DNA from: Streptomyces humi
GTDB lineage: Bacteria > Actinomycetota > Actinomycetes > Streptomycetales > Streptomycetaceae
DNA length: 64,000 nt
NCBI RefSeq assembly: GCF_001005085.2
Contig: NZ_LBMU02000003.1
Span: forward strand, 124,001-188,000
Direction: 5' to 3'
Made by a program: the position numbers and the translations under genes
Shown here: one piece after another, positions 28,604 through 36,457 of the stretch
How the letters are laid out: every line of letters starts with the position of its first letter
Numbering within the stretch: the stretch's first letter is position 1
Notes under the pieces: model-generated
What the model saw: only the letters and a program-made list of their open reading frames with translations
What the model was told of the DNA's origin: nothing
The model's database searches: none

Positions 28604-28627
28604 AAAAATCCCCTCGCACAGGAGGGG
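28604..28627 (-). terminator. Leader terminator of the leuS attenuator
   Basis: On the minus strand CCCCTC-N6-GAGGGG (28627-28610) is followed directly by ATTTTTCG, a textbook intrinsic terminator rare in this GC-rich genome. It sits between the leader peptide and leuS. An upstream GGGCCGCGC segment (just after the Leu codons) could pair with GCGCGGC-GT-CCC, which overlaps the 5' terminator arm, giving an alternative fold. Confidence 0.85.
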
Positions 28628-28675
28628 ACGCCGCGCCGATGCCGACCAGCCGTTTCGTCCGGCGGTCGGGACTGA

Positions 28676-28714
28676 TCAGCGCGGCCCGCTAAGCAGAAGG
28701 CGTACGGCACGCAT
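28676..28714 (-). CDS. leuS leader peptide (attenuator)
   Basis: A 12-residue open frame, [12 protein letters not shown], with three consecutive leucine codons (CTT CTG CTT). It lies about 50 bases upstream of the leader terminator and 128 bases before leuS. It has no Shine-Dalgarno site but TACCCT ends six bases before its ATG, so it is probably translated from a leaderless mRNA. Ribosome stalling at the Leu codons would couple leucyl-tRNA charging to termination. Too short for ORF callers. Confidence 0.75.
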   Translation of the reverse strand: MRAVRLLLSGPR

Positions 28715-28720
28715 GGCGTC

Positions 28721-28726
28721 AGGGTA
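28721..28726 (-). promoter_or_regulatory. -10 element of the leuS leader transcript
   Basis: TACCCT on the minus strand, six bases before the leader-peptide ATG. No clear -35 hexamer is visible. Confidence 0.5.
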
Positions 28727-28974
28727 CCGCAGCCCTTGAGCAAGCTGCGACGCGCTTACGTATCAACGGTTGACACGTGCGTCTAAGGCGACCATCGGGA
28801 CGAGAGTTGAACCAGGTTCAAAAATTTCTTCGCGTAACGTCCGCTAAGGGACACCGCAAGGGCCGCGGCGCCCTTTGATAACAACGCAATAACTCAAACC
28901 TCGTACTGATCGGTATGGCGCCACTTAGGCTGCGGCACCGGGACCGCTTTCCCGAACTGCTCGGAGTTGCCCCC

Positions 28975-30288
28975 ATGAACCCTCGTCGTAGTAACAGCTC
29001 GCTCCCCAAACCAGGCCGCTCGGCCTACGGGGTGGCGTCCGCTGTCGTCCTGCTGCTGATACCCATAGTCGTCCTGTTGGGAGGCGACTGGCTGCAGCAG
29101 TTCCTGAACTTCGGTGCGGGCGTTCTGGCGCTCGTCTGCCTCACCTGCTCGTGCATCTGGGGCCTGGTGGCCCAGGACCGCATCCTTCTCAACATCCGCC
29201 AGCGGATCGTGGCCCAGGCCATCCACCGGGTCACGGCGGTCGCCTCGATCGCGTTCCTGCTGGTGCACATCGGGGTGAAGATCGCGCTGGACCACGCCGA
29301 CTGGATCGCGGCCCTGATCCCCTTCGGCTGGCTGGTCACCGGAAGCGGCGGCGCGAACCCGGGCAGCGCCACCCTCGTCGGCATGGGCTCCCTGGCCGCA
29401 TACCTCATGATCTTCGTGGGCATCACCGGTGCACTGCGCAACCAGTTCGCCGCCCCGGCCATGGTGGCCGCCCGCTGGCGCGCGATGCACATGCTGGCCT
29501 ACCCGGCCCTGTGCTTCGCCCTGCTCCACGGCCTCTTCGCGGGGCGCCCGGCGAAGACGTTCTTCATGGTGTCGTACGAGCTGTGCCTGGCCGGGATCAT
29601 GGCGGCCCTGCTCCTGCGCGCCGCACCCCGCCCGTTCAAGCGCAGGTTCGCCGACCGGCTGGTCACGCTCCTCGGTGACTCGGACCGGTCCCGCATGAGC
29701 GACCTCGACGCGAGCCGCGCCAGGATGAGCGAATCCGGCCTGTCCGGCTACGACAGCCCCCGCGAGCGCGAGCCCAGGGGGCCGCGTGGCGACACCTCGT
29801 CCACGCAGTCGAACCCGCTGTTCCCGTCCGCCGCCCCCGCCTCCGACCCGGCCTCCGGCTACGCGGCCGCCTACCGGGCCACGAACGCGCCCGGGCAGTC
29901 CCAGTCGCCCTTCGCGGCCGGCCAGACCGCGCGCATGGAGCGGCTGGACGTCCAGTCCACCGGGCCCGTCCCGCGCGTGGACGGCCCCTCCAGCACCTCG
30001 GGCAGCTGGCCGGTCCCGTCCCCACCGCCGGTCGGCGAGGCACCCCCGTCGGCGTACGACCCGCTCCAGGACACCGGATACAACATCCCGGTCTATGGCA
30101 ATCCGGGCGCCGGCGGTACAGGCGGACGTGATGTGTACGACACGGGTGAGACGAACGCCCGCTATGGGACGTACAACTCGAATGACACGTACAACAGCGG
30201 TCCCGCCAACGAACCAGCGCCCGGCGCGTCCTTCGACTCACCGGGTTCGGGCGAACCTTGGAACACGCCTTCCGGAGGCTATAGGTGA
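28975..30288 (+). CDS. Cytochrome b-like transmembrane protein with disordered tail
   Basis: 437 residues from ATG 28975 (MNPRRSNSSLPKPGRSAYGV), with GGAG nine bases upstream. About six membrane helices span residues 18-215. Two histidine pairs, His84/His98 in HRVTAVASIAFLLVH and His172/His185 in HMLAYPALCFALLH, have the 13-14 spacing of bis-heme b-type cytochromes and ferric-reductase-like domains. The C-terminal 220 residues are Ser/Pro/Gly/Asn-rich and probably disordered. Its stop overlaps the next gene's GTG, and that gene encodes a NuoF-ferredoxin fusion, so this is likely the membrane electron acceptor or donor. The quinone or terminal acceptor is unknown. Confidence 0.85.
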   Translation: MNPRRSNSSLPKPGRSAYGVASAVVLLLIPIVVLLGGDWLQQFLNFGAGVLALVCLTCSCIWGLVAQDRILLNIRQRIVAQAIHRVTAVASIAFLLVHIGVKIALDHADWIAALIPFGWLVTGSGGANPGSATLVGMGSLAAYLMIFVGITGALRNQFAAPAMVAARWRAMHMLAYPALCFALLHGLFAGRPAKTFFMVSYELCLAGIMAALLLRAAPRPFKRRFADRLVTLLGDSDRSRMSDLDASRARMSESGLSGYDSPREREPRGPRGDTSSTQSNPLFPSAAPASDPASGYAAAYRATNAPGQSQSPFAAGQTARMERLDVQSTGPVPRVDGPSSTSGSWPVPSPPPVGEAPPSAYDPLQDTGYNIPVYGNPGAGGTGGRDVYDTGETNARYGTYNSNDTYNSGPANEPAPGASFDSPGSGEPWNTPSGGYR

Positions 30289-31898
30289 ACGAGGCCCTGC
30301 CCGACGTACCAGAAGTCCGCGTGGTCGGCCTTCCGCAGCTCACGTCGGGCTTCGACCTTGTCGAACGACTCGATCTGCCCATGCACCTCAAGGTGCACGG
30401 GCCGCTTGAACCCCTGGGCGGGGAGCAGCTCGCGCAGCTCTCCGAACGCATCAACCTGAAGGGCCGCGGCGGCGCGGGCTTCCCCTTCCACAAAAAGCTG
30501 CGTTCGGTCGCCGAGGCCGCGATCAAACGCGGCGTACGGCCGGTCGTCGTCGTCAACGGCAGCGAGGACGAGCCGGCCTGCCGCAAGGACACGGTACTGA
30601 TCAACCGTGCACCGCATCTCATCCTGGACGGCGCGCTGCTGTGCGCCGAGGCCCTGGGCGCCCGCACGCTCGTCATCGGTGTCACGCGGGAGTCCACCCA
30701 GCGCTCCATGGAGCAGGCACTCGCCGAGCGCGGCCTCAGCAACGGCCGCCGTTCCGCTCTGAAGGCATTCGTCCAGCGCAACCCGGTCCGTATGGTCACG
30801 GGTGCCGCCGCATCGCTGATCCGCTCGATCGACGGCGGCCCGGCGATCCCTCCCGGCCGCAAGACCAGCGCCTCGCAGAACGGCGTCGGCGGCGCGCCGA
30901 CTCTGCTGTCGAACGCGGAGACGTTCGCGCAGCTGGCGATCGCCGCGCGTATCGGCCCCGAGCGTTATGGCAACACCGGCCTGTACGACGAGCCGGGCAC
31001 CGTCATGCTGACGGTCTCCGGTGCCGTCGCCCGCCCCATGGTGATCGAGGTACCCACCGGCGTGCCGCTGCGCTACGTGCTACAGCTGGCCGGCGCCCCG
31101 CCGGTGCCGCAGGGCGTGCTCACCGGCGGTTACCACGGCAAGTGGATCGACGCGGCCACGGTCAACGAGGCGATCGTCTCCCGTAACTCGCTCGACGCGG
31201 TGGGTGGCGCGCTGGGCGCCGGGGCGATCCTGCCGATCACGCAGGACACCTGTCCGCTGGGCGAGTCGCTGCGGGTCGCCCAGTGGCTGGCGGAGGAGAG
31301 CGCGGGACAGTGCGGTCCCTGCTACCTCGGTCTGCCGGCGGCCGCGCGCGGCATGGAGGACATCCTCAACGGCGGCGGTCCGGCCGCCCTGGAGGCGCTC
31401 AAGCAGGTCGCGAAGAACGTGAAGCGCCGCGGGGCGTGCTCGCACCCGGACGGCTCCGCGATGTTCCTCGAGTCGACGATCAAGGCGTTCACGGACGACC
31501 TGGCCGCGCATGTCCTCGGAAATGGCTGCGGACGCCCCGTGGAAGGCGTTCTGCCGCTCTTCGAGGACGGCAAGATGCCCACCGGCATCCCCGGCGGCGG
31601 AGAGCCCGAGGACAACGGTGGCGGGAGCCGCCAGAAGATCTACGTCGACTGGACGCTGTGCCGGGGTCACGGTCTGTGCGCGGACATCCTTCCGGAGGTC
31701 TTCGAGCTCGGCGCGGACGGTTTCCCGACGGTCGCTCAGGCGAAGGTGCCGCGGTTCGCGGAGGCCAAGGCGATCCGTGCGGTGCGCCGCTGCCCGGCGC
31801 TCGCGCTGCGACTCGAGGAGGACACACGCTCCCAGGCGCCTGCGAAGAACCTGCCGGTGCTGTCGCAGGGTCGCGGCCGCCGGGCGCTGGGGCGCTGA
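30285..31898 (+). CDS. NuoF-like NADH-binding flavoprotein fused to a ferredoxin
   Basis: 537 residues. The FMN site is GRGGAGFPFHKKL and the NADH/FMN acidic stretch is NGSEDEPACRKD. An SLBB region follows (VPTGVPLRYVLQLAGAPP). The N3-type cluster region reads ESAGQCGPCYLG and RRGACSHPDG, so one of the four usual cysteines is Ala. The last 70 residues form a 3Fe-4S/4Fe-4S ferredoxin (CRGHGLCADILPEVF, then RRCPALALRL). The GTG start overlaps the upstream stop (GTGA), with GGAGG before it. I infer an NADH-to-cytochrome b electron-transfer unit. It is not part of a nuo operon here. Confidence 0.87.
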   Translation: MNEALPDVPEVRVVGLPQLTSGFDLVERLDLPMHLKVHGPLEPLGGEQLAQLSERINLKGRGGAGFPFHKKLRSVAEAAIKRGVRPVVVVNGSEDEPACRKDTVLINRAPHLILDGALLCAEALGARTLVIGVTRESTQRSMEQALAERGLSNGRRSALKAFVQRNPVRMVTGAAASLIRSIDGGPAIPPGRKTSASQNGVGGAPTLLSNAETFAQLAIAARIGPERYGNTGLYDEPGTVMLTVSGAVARPMVIEVPTGVPLRYVLQLAGAPPVPQGVLTGGYHGKWIDAATVNEAIVSRNSLDAVGGALGAGAILPITQDTCPLGESLRVAQWLAEESAGQCGPCYLGLPAAARGMEDILNGGGPAALEALKQVAKNVKRRGACSHPDGSAMFLESTIKAFTDDLAAHVLGNGCGRPVEGVLPLFEDGKMPTGIPGGGEPEDNGGGSRQKIYVDWTLCRGHGLCADILPEVFELGADGFPTVAQAKVPRFAEAKAIRAVRRCPALALRLEEDTRSQAPAKNLPVLSQGRGRRALGR

Positions 31899-31922
31899 CC
31901 GCGGACCCACCGACGAAAGCGT

Positions 31923-31955
31923 GAAGGGGGCCACCCGCTGCGGGTGGCCCCCTTC
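31923..31955 (+). terminator. Terminator after the NuoF-ferredoxin gene
   Basis: Perfect 15-bp arms GAAGGGGGCCACCCG (31923-31937) and CGGGTGGCCCCCTTC (31941-31955) around a CTG loop, 25 bases past the stop. Confidence 0.9.
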
Positions 31956-31992
31956 GCGCACTCGGGTCGGTCGGGAAGATTTCCGGCAACGC

Positions 31993-32028
31993 CGAAGGCG
32001 GACCATCCGTCCGGATGATCCGCCTTCG
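31993..32028 (-). terminator. Terminator downstream of the first tRNA-Ala
   Basis: Arms CGAAGGCGGA (31993-32002) and TCCGCCTTCG (32019-32028) with an inner ATCCG/CGGAT stem, eight bases beyond the tRNA 3' end. Confidence 0.75.
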
Positions 32029-32035
32029 ATTTCTG

Positions 32036-32108
32036 TGGAGCTAAGGAGAATTGAACTCCTGACCTCCTGCATGCCATGCAGGCGCTCTACCAACTGAGCT
32101 ATAGCCCC
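32036..32108 (-). tRNA. tRNA-Ala (anticodon GGC), copy 1
   Basis: 73 bases on the minus strand. The acceptor arms GGGGCTA and TAGCTCC pair (one G-U), the D-arm reads GCTCAGTTGGTAGAGC, and the anticodon stem CCTGC/GCAGG encloses loop ATGGCAT, giving anticodon GGC. The T-arm has GTTCAAT, the discriminator is A, and CCA is not encoded. It is identical to the copy at 36458. Confidence 0.97.
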
Positions 32109-32207
32109 GTGTTTTGTTCCGCCCGGTTTCCCTGGTGGCGACGCCAACATTACACGGTCGACGGGGTGCATCACCAAATCGTTTCCGGTCTGTACGGATA
32201 CGGGCGA

Positions 32208-32213
32208 TAGTGT
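32208..32213 (+). promoter_or_regulatory. -10 element of a probable leaderless promoter for the GT87 gene
   Basis: TAGTGT is followed by eight bases and then GTG at 32222. Confidence 0.4.
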
Positions 32214-32221
32214 CGGGCTTC

Positions 32222-33433
32222 GTGACCGTGATCGCGTTCTCCGAGACGCGGCGCCGGGTGTCGGCGCCGCTGGGGGCGTGCCTGTTGTCGTTCACGGTGT
32301 TCTGGCTGGCGCAGCGGGCCGCGCACGTGTCGATGATCGACCTGATGGTCTACCGGGCGGAGGGGGCGACCGTCCGTGCGGGCGGCGACCTCTACGCGCT
32401 GCGCGTCACCGCGGCACATCTGCCGTCCACGTACCCGCCGTTCGCGGCTCTGCTGTTCACGCCGCTGACGCTGCTGGACGTACCGAGCATGCGCGCGCTG
32501 GCGACGGCCGGGAATCTCGCGCTCCTGCTGGCGTTCGTCGGGCTGTCGCTGCGGCTCGTGGGCCACGCGCGCGTGAGGTGCGTTCTGTGGGTCACGGCGG
32601 TGGCGGTGTGGTGTGAGCCGGTGTGGACGACGGTGCGTTACGGGCAGGTCAATCTGCTGCTGGCGGTGCTGGTCCTGTGGGATCTGTCACGCCGGCCCGC
32701 CGAACGCCCGGACCGCTGGGCGGGGGTGGGCGTCGGGCTCGCCGCCGCGGTCAAGCTGACGCCGGCCCTGTTCGCCGTCTTCCTGCTCGTCACGGGCCTG
32801 GTGGCGCGTTTCGGGGGCCGGGACGGGGGGCCGTGGCTGCGGCACGCGCGCGGGGCGGCCGGCGCCTTCGCGGGGGCGACCCTGCTGGCGGCGGCCGTCC
32901 TGCCGTACGACTCGTGGCGGTTCTGGACCACGATGGTGTTCCGCACCGGACGCGTGGGTCAGGCCGAGGAAACCGCGAATCAGGCCCTGCGTGGCGTTCT
33001 GGCGCGTTTGCTGCACACCGCTGAGCCGGGAGCCCTGTGGACGGCCGCGGCGGCTCTGACGGCCGTTCTGGGGCTCGCGGTGGCGGTCGTCGTGGAATTG
33101 CGTGGCGGGCGGGCCTGGGCGGTGGCCGTGTGCGCGGTCACCGCGCTGTTCATCAGCCCCGTGTCCTGGTCCCACCACTGGGTGTGGTGCGTCCCCGTGG
33201 TGCTGCTGCTGTGGTCGCGCGGGCACCGGGCGGTGGCCGCGGGGACGCTGCTGGTCTTCTGCTCGTACGCCCTGTGGTGGGTGCCGCACGGGCAGGGGCG
33301 GCCCGAACTGCACCAGAACACGCTCGACTTCGCGCTGTCGGCGCTCTACCCGGTCACCGGTGCGCTGTTCCTGGCGCTCGCCCGGACATCGTTGCCACGG
33401 CCGGCTCCCGCTCAGGCCGTGACGAACGAGTAG
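32222..33433 (+). CDS. GT87-family (DUF2029) membrane mannosyltransferase-like protein
   Basis: About 403 residues, polytopic, with roughly ten membrane helices. The first periplasmic loop has the family pattern MIDLMVYRAEGATV, GGDLYALR and STYPPFAALLFTPL. Later come TTVRYGQVNLLLAVLVLWD and ISPVSWSHHWVW. These are the hallmarks of polyprenyl-phosphate-mannose-dependent alpha-1,2-mannosyltransferases such as mycobacterial PimE, acting outside the membrane. The start is uncertain: GTG 32222 is chosen from a TAGTGT box eight bases upstream; frames to 32114 would run into the tRNA. It overlaps the convergent zinc-ribbon gene by 22 bases. Confidence 0.85.
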   Translation: MTVIAFSETRRRVSAPLGACLLSFTVFWLAQRAAHVSMIDLMVYRAEGATVRAGGDLYALRVTAAHLPSTYPPFAALLFTPLTLLDVPSMRALATAGNLALLLAFVGLSLRLVGHARVRCVLWVTAVAVWCEPVWTTVRYGQVNLLLAVLVLWDLSRRPAERPDRWAGVGVGLAAAVKLTPALFAVFLLVTGLVARFGGRDGGPWLRHARGAAGAFAGATLLAAAVLPYDSWRFWTTMVFRTGRVGQAEETANQALRGVLARLLHTAEPGALWTAAAALTAVLGLAVAVVVELRGGRAWAVAVCAVTALFISPVSWSHHWVWCVPVVLLLWSRGHRAVAAGTLLVFCSYALWWVPHGQGRPELHQNTLDFALSALYPVTGALFLALARTSLPRPAPAQAVTNE

Positions 33434-33645
33434 AACCTCTTGAGCGTGCAGTGCTCCTCCAGGAGACGGCCGTAGATCGGCTCGCCCTCCAGCTCACGGT
33501 AGGTCTCGATCGGGTCGCCTTTTATGATCAGCGCCCGCGCGCATTCCTCGCACCAGTACTGGTAGTCGGGGTTGATCGGCTCCATGTCGCGGACGATCGG
33601 GGTGCCGCTCCCGCACCAGTCGCACTTCCGCCTGTGTGCACCCAT
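33412..33645 (-). CDS. Four-cysteine zinc-ribbon microprotein
   Basis: 77 residues. CDWCGSG and WCEECAR supply a Cys4 zinc site; the rest is acidic and ends LKRFYSFVTA. Such short ribbons often bind nucleic acid or regulatory proteins, but no family function is recognised. Its 3' end overlaps the GT87 gene by 22 bases tail to tail. It lies three bases downstream of a second zinc-ribbon gene, so the two are probably cotranscribed. Confidence 0.8.
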   Translation of the reverse strand: MGAHRRKCDWCGSGTPIVRDMEPINPDYQYWCEECARALIIKGDPIETYRELEGEPIYGRLLEEHCTLKRFYSFVTA

Positions 33646-33648
33646 CGA

Positions 33649-33822
33649 TCAGCTCCAGCTGTGGCCGCAGGCCGTGCACACGTAGGAGATCCCGCCGTTG
33701 TCGCCGAGTACTTGGGCCACATGCACGGAACCGCAGGAAGGGCAGAGCAGCCGGGTGATCGTGTCCCGTATCAACGCCGCACCGAGGAGGTGGCCGCCCT
33801 CCTCAAGGATGCTCGCAGGCAT
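33649..33822 (-). CDS. Second zinc-ribbon microprotein
   Basis: 57 residues from ATG 33822 (MPASILEEGGHLLGAALI), preceded by an excellent GGGAGGAG. A Cys4 ribbon is formed by LLCPSCGSVHV and YVCTACGHSWS, the latter resembling the zinc ribbon of transcription factor S or RpoM-like proteins. It is the first gene of a two-gene unit with the following zinc-ribbon protein. Function unknown. Confidence 0.82.
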   Translation of the reverse strand: MPASILEEGGHLLGAALIRDTITRLLCPSCGSVHVAQVLGDNGGISYVCTACGHSWS

Positions 33823-33890
33823 CGCTACTCCTCCCGTCGGGCCGCGCCCCCTTCCGGCCGTTTGATTCTGCCACGGCCGGACCAATACGG

Positions 33891-35360
33891 TCAGCGACGC
33901 CTCAGTACCAGTCCGGACACGGCGCCCGCGGCCGCCGTCGCGGCGAGCGTCCATGCGCAGGCTGACAGCGCCTCCGCAGAGGTATACGCCCCCGGGGCCC
34001 CAAGTGACTCAAGCCGGTTCAAGAACAGTGTGCCGAACGCCGCGACCCCGGTGAGCTGACCGAGTTGGGTGACGCTCGCGAGGAGACCGCTGGCGTCCGC
34101 CGCGTCCTCGGGGCGCACGGTTGCGAGCGCGCCCGTGAGGGTGGGACTGAAGGCAAGCGCGAGCCCTGCTCCCACTCCGGCGTACGCCAGAAAAAGCCAC
34201 ACGCCCCCGTCGCCGCCCCCGTGGAAGGCCACTCCGACGCCGGCCGTGCCCAGCGCGGTCAGCGCGAACCCGGCCGGGGTCAGCGCCCGCTGCCAGGAGC
34301 CGGGCCACCTGCGCCAGGTGAGGGCGACCGTACCGAACACGACGGCGGTCGGCGCGAAGGTGAGTCCGGCGCGCAGCGCGCTGTAGCCCAGGCCGTCCTG
34401 GACGTGCAGGGTGAGGGTGAACAGGAATCCCGCGTTGACGGCCATGACGGCGAGGATGCGCACCACGGCCAGGCTCATGCCGGGGTGCCGGAGCACCCTG
34501 GGGGCGATCAGCGGGGCGCCGCCGCGCCGGGCCAGCCTCGACTCGTAGCCGCAGAACAGGGCGAACAGGAGCGCCGCGGCGGTCAGGGACAGCCAGGACC
34601 ACAGCGGCCAGCCTTCCTCCTGGCCGAGCACCAGCGGCACGGTCAGCAGGGACACGGCGGACCCCAGCAGGACCAGGCCGGGCAGGTCGAGGCCCCGCGC
34701 CCGCTGCGCCCCGGATCCGGTGCCGGACGGCAGGACACGCCGGCCGAGGACGAGGAGTACGGCGCCGACGGGCACGTTGACGAGGAACACCGGCCGCCAT
34801 CCGGTGCCGAACAGGTCGGCGCCGACCAGGACGCCGCCGATGATCTGGCCGGCGGCGGCGCCGACCGCGAGGACCGCCGAGTAGGCGCCGAGTGCCCGGA
34901 TCCGTGCCTCGCCGGTGAACGCGCGCTGGATGATGCTGAGGACCTGCGGGATCATCACGGCCGAACCGGCGCCCTGCACCAGCCGGAACGCGATCAGCGC
35001 GGTGGCCCCCTGGGCCAGGCCGCAGGCCAGCGAGGCCGTCGTGAACAGGGCGAGGCCGGCGAGGTGGACCCGGCCGTGGCCGAACCGGTCGCCGAGCCGG
35101 GCACCGGTGATCAGCAGCACCGCGTAGCTGATGGCGTAACCGGCCACGACCAGCTGCAAGTCGGCACCGGAGGCGTGCAGTTCGGAACCCATGGTGGGGG
35201 CCGCGACGTTCACGATGAAGACGTCCAGCACGGCCATGAACAGGGCCGCGAGGACGACCGGGAGGAGCAGCCGGGACCGGTTGTCGGTGCCGGGTGCTTC
35301 ACTTTTGGCAGGGCTCGGAACGGGCGCGGGGCCCGGTCCGGTCCGGGATGTCGTCGTCAT
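33891..35360 (-). CDS. MFS drug exporter, DHA2 (EmrB/QacA) type
   Basis: 489 residues with about 14 membrane helices. Typical features are DVFIVNVAAPTM in helix 1, GARLGDRFGHGRVH in loop 2-3, the motif C region YSAVLAVGAAAGQIIGG, and GWRPVFLVNVPVG. Such proteins export antibiotics or dyes by proton antiport. It is divergent from an XRE/MmyB-type regulator across a 124-base gap, so is probably its target. The start at 35360 (MTTTSRTGPG) has only a weak CGGA box. The substrate cannot be read from sequence. Confidence 0.9.
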   Translation of the reverse strand: MTTTSRTGPGPAPVPSPAKSEAPGTDNRSRLLLPVVLAALFMAVLDVFIVNVAAPTMGSELHASGADLQLVVAGYAISYAVLLITGARLGDRFGHGRVHLAGLALFTTASLACGLAQGATALIAFRLVQGAGSAVMIPQVLSIIQRAFTGEARIRALGAYSAVLAVGAAAGQIIGGVLVGADLFGTGWRPVFLVNVPVGAVLLVLGRRVLPSGTGSGAQRARGLDLPGLVLLGSAVSLLTVPLVLGQEEGWPLWSWLSLTAAALLFALFCGYESRLARRGGAPLIAPRVLRHPGMSLAVVRILAVMAVNAGFLFTLTLHVQDGLGYSALRAGLTFAPTAVVFGTVALTWRRWPGSWQRALTPAGFALTALGTAGVGVAFHGGGDGGVWLFLAYAGVGAGLALAFSPTLTGALATVRPEDAADASGLLASVTQLGQLTGVAAFGTLFLNRLESLGAPGAYTSAEALSACAWTLAATAAAGAVSGLVLRRR

Positions 35361-35410
35361 GTGTCCGAGCGTGACGACGGGCCGGTACGGGTGCCGAGAG
35401 CCCGCCGATG

Positions 35411-35433
35411 CTGGTACTGGCAGCACCTGGTAC
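35411..35433. promoter_or_regulatory. Candidate operator in the MFS/regulator divergent promoter
   Basis: CTGGTAC occurs at 35411-35417 and again at 35427-35433, 16 bases apart, midway between the two divergent starts. A regulator dimer site is plausible but unproven. Confidence 0.35.
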
Positions 35434-35484
35434 GCGGCGGGTGCCGCGGCCACGATGGAGGACGTGACAACGGGGGACATGCAG

Positions 35485-36396
35485 ATGGGGACGGCAGGAC
35501 ACCGCCGCAGGCCGGAGCTGGCCGCGTTCCTGCGCACCAGGCGGGCGCGGGTGACACCGGCGGACGTCGGTATGCCACCGGGGCTGCGACGGCGCACTCC
35601 CGGGCTGCGCCGGGAGGAGGTCGCCCAGCTCTCGGGCGTGGGTGTGACCTGGTACACGTGGCTGGAGCAGGGCCGGCCGATCAACGCGTCGCCGCAGGTG
35701 CTGGACGCGGTGGCGCGCACGCTGCGTCTGGACACGCCGGAGCGGGAGCATCTGTACCGGCTGGCGGAGGTCGCGTACGCGCCGGCGCCGGAGGGCCTGT
35801 CCCGGTCGGTCGCCGCGGAGGTGCAGGGCATCATCGACGCCCTGGATCCGCTGATGGCGGTCGTGTACACGTCGCGCTACGACGTGCTGGCCACCAACGC
35901 CGCCTACCGGGATCTCTTCCTGGTTCCGGAGACGGTTCGGATCGGGGTGCCGAACGTGTTGTGGACGCTGTTCACGGTGCCGGAGGAGGACAGTCCCGTG
36001 GTGCACCTGGAGCGTGAGCTGCCGATGATGGTGGCGACCCTGCGCTCCAGCTACGGCAGACACGTGGGCGAGCCGGCCTGGGAGGACTTCATACGCGCGC
36101 TGTCCCGGACCAGTGCGCGCTTCGCCCGGTTGTGGGCGAGCGGGGCGGTGGCGCAGCCGGGGCCGCGGGTGAAGACGTTCCGTCACGGGGCGGTGGGCGA
36201 GGTGCGGATGACGTCGCAGTCGTTGTCGGTGGACGGGATGCCGGAGTCCCGGATCGTGGTCTACACACCGGAGGACGAACGGGCGCGGGAGAAGGTCGCG
36301 TTGCTGCGCGAGCGCAGGCAGCGGCTGTGGCCGGCGACGGATGAGACGGCCGCCGAGATCATCCGGGAGTGGAACAAAGAAAATCCCGCCCTCTGA
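35485..36396 (+). CDS. XRE-family regulator with MmyB-like ligand domain
   Basis: About 303 residues. An N-terminal helix-turn-helix (LRREEVAQLSGVGVTWYTWLEQG, residues about 40-62) follows ELAAFLRTRRARVTPADVG. The rest is an MmyB-like domain (RYDVLATNAAYRDLF, then SRFARLWAS-type segment and VYTPEDERAREKVALL). In this large actinobacterial family the C-terminal domain is thought to bind fatty-acid-like ligands. Divergence from an MFS exporter suggests control of it. Several starts are possible (GTG 35464, ATG 35479, ATG 35485); 35485 has GGGGGA at good spacing. Its stop codon lies in a terminator hairpin. Confidence 0.88.
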   Translation: MGTAGHRRRPELAAFLRTRRARVTPADVGMPPGLRRRTPGLRREEVAQLSGVGVTWYTWLEQGRPINASPQVLDAVARTLRLDTPEREHLYRLAEVAYAPAPEGLSRSVAAEVQGIIDALDPLMAVVYTSRYDVLATNAAYRDLFLVPETVRIGVPNVLWTLFTVPEEDSPVVHLERELPMMVATLRSSYGRHVGEPAWEDFIRALSRTSARFARLWASGAVAQPGPRVKTFRHGAVGEVRMTSQSLSVDGMPESRIVVYTPEDERAREKVALLRERRQRLWPATDETAAEIIREWNKENPAL

Positions 36397-36409
36397 AGAG
36401 GGCGGGATT
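36382..36409. terminator. Terminator overlapping the regulator's stop codon
   Basis: Perfect 12-bp arms AATCCCGCCCTC (36382-36393) and GAGGGCGGGATT (36398-36409) around TGAA, whose TGA is the stop codon. It lies 49 bases past the 3' end of the minus-strand tRNA, so could serve both. Confidence 0.85.
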
Positions 36410-36457
36410 CTCATCACCGATCTTTGACGACTCGACAGTGTGTGGAGTGTCGATCTG

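Noticed and set aside
25519..28692. A 1057-codon open frame antisense to leuS
   Set aside because: It is a shadow produced by high third-position GC in leuS. The product is low-complexity Val/Asp/Gly/Leu without any domain, and leuS is unambiguous.
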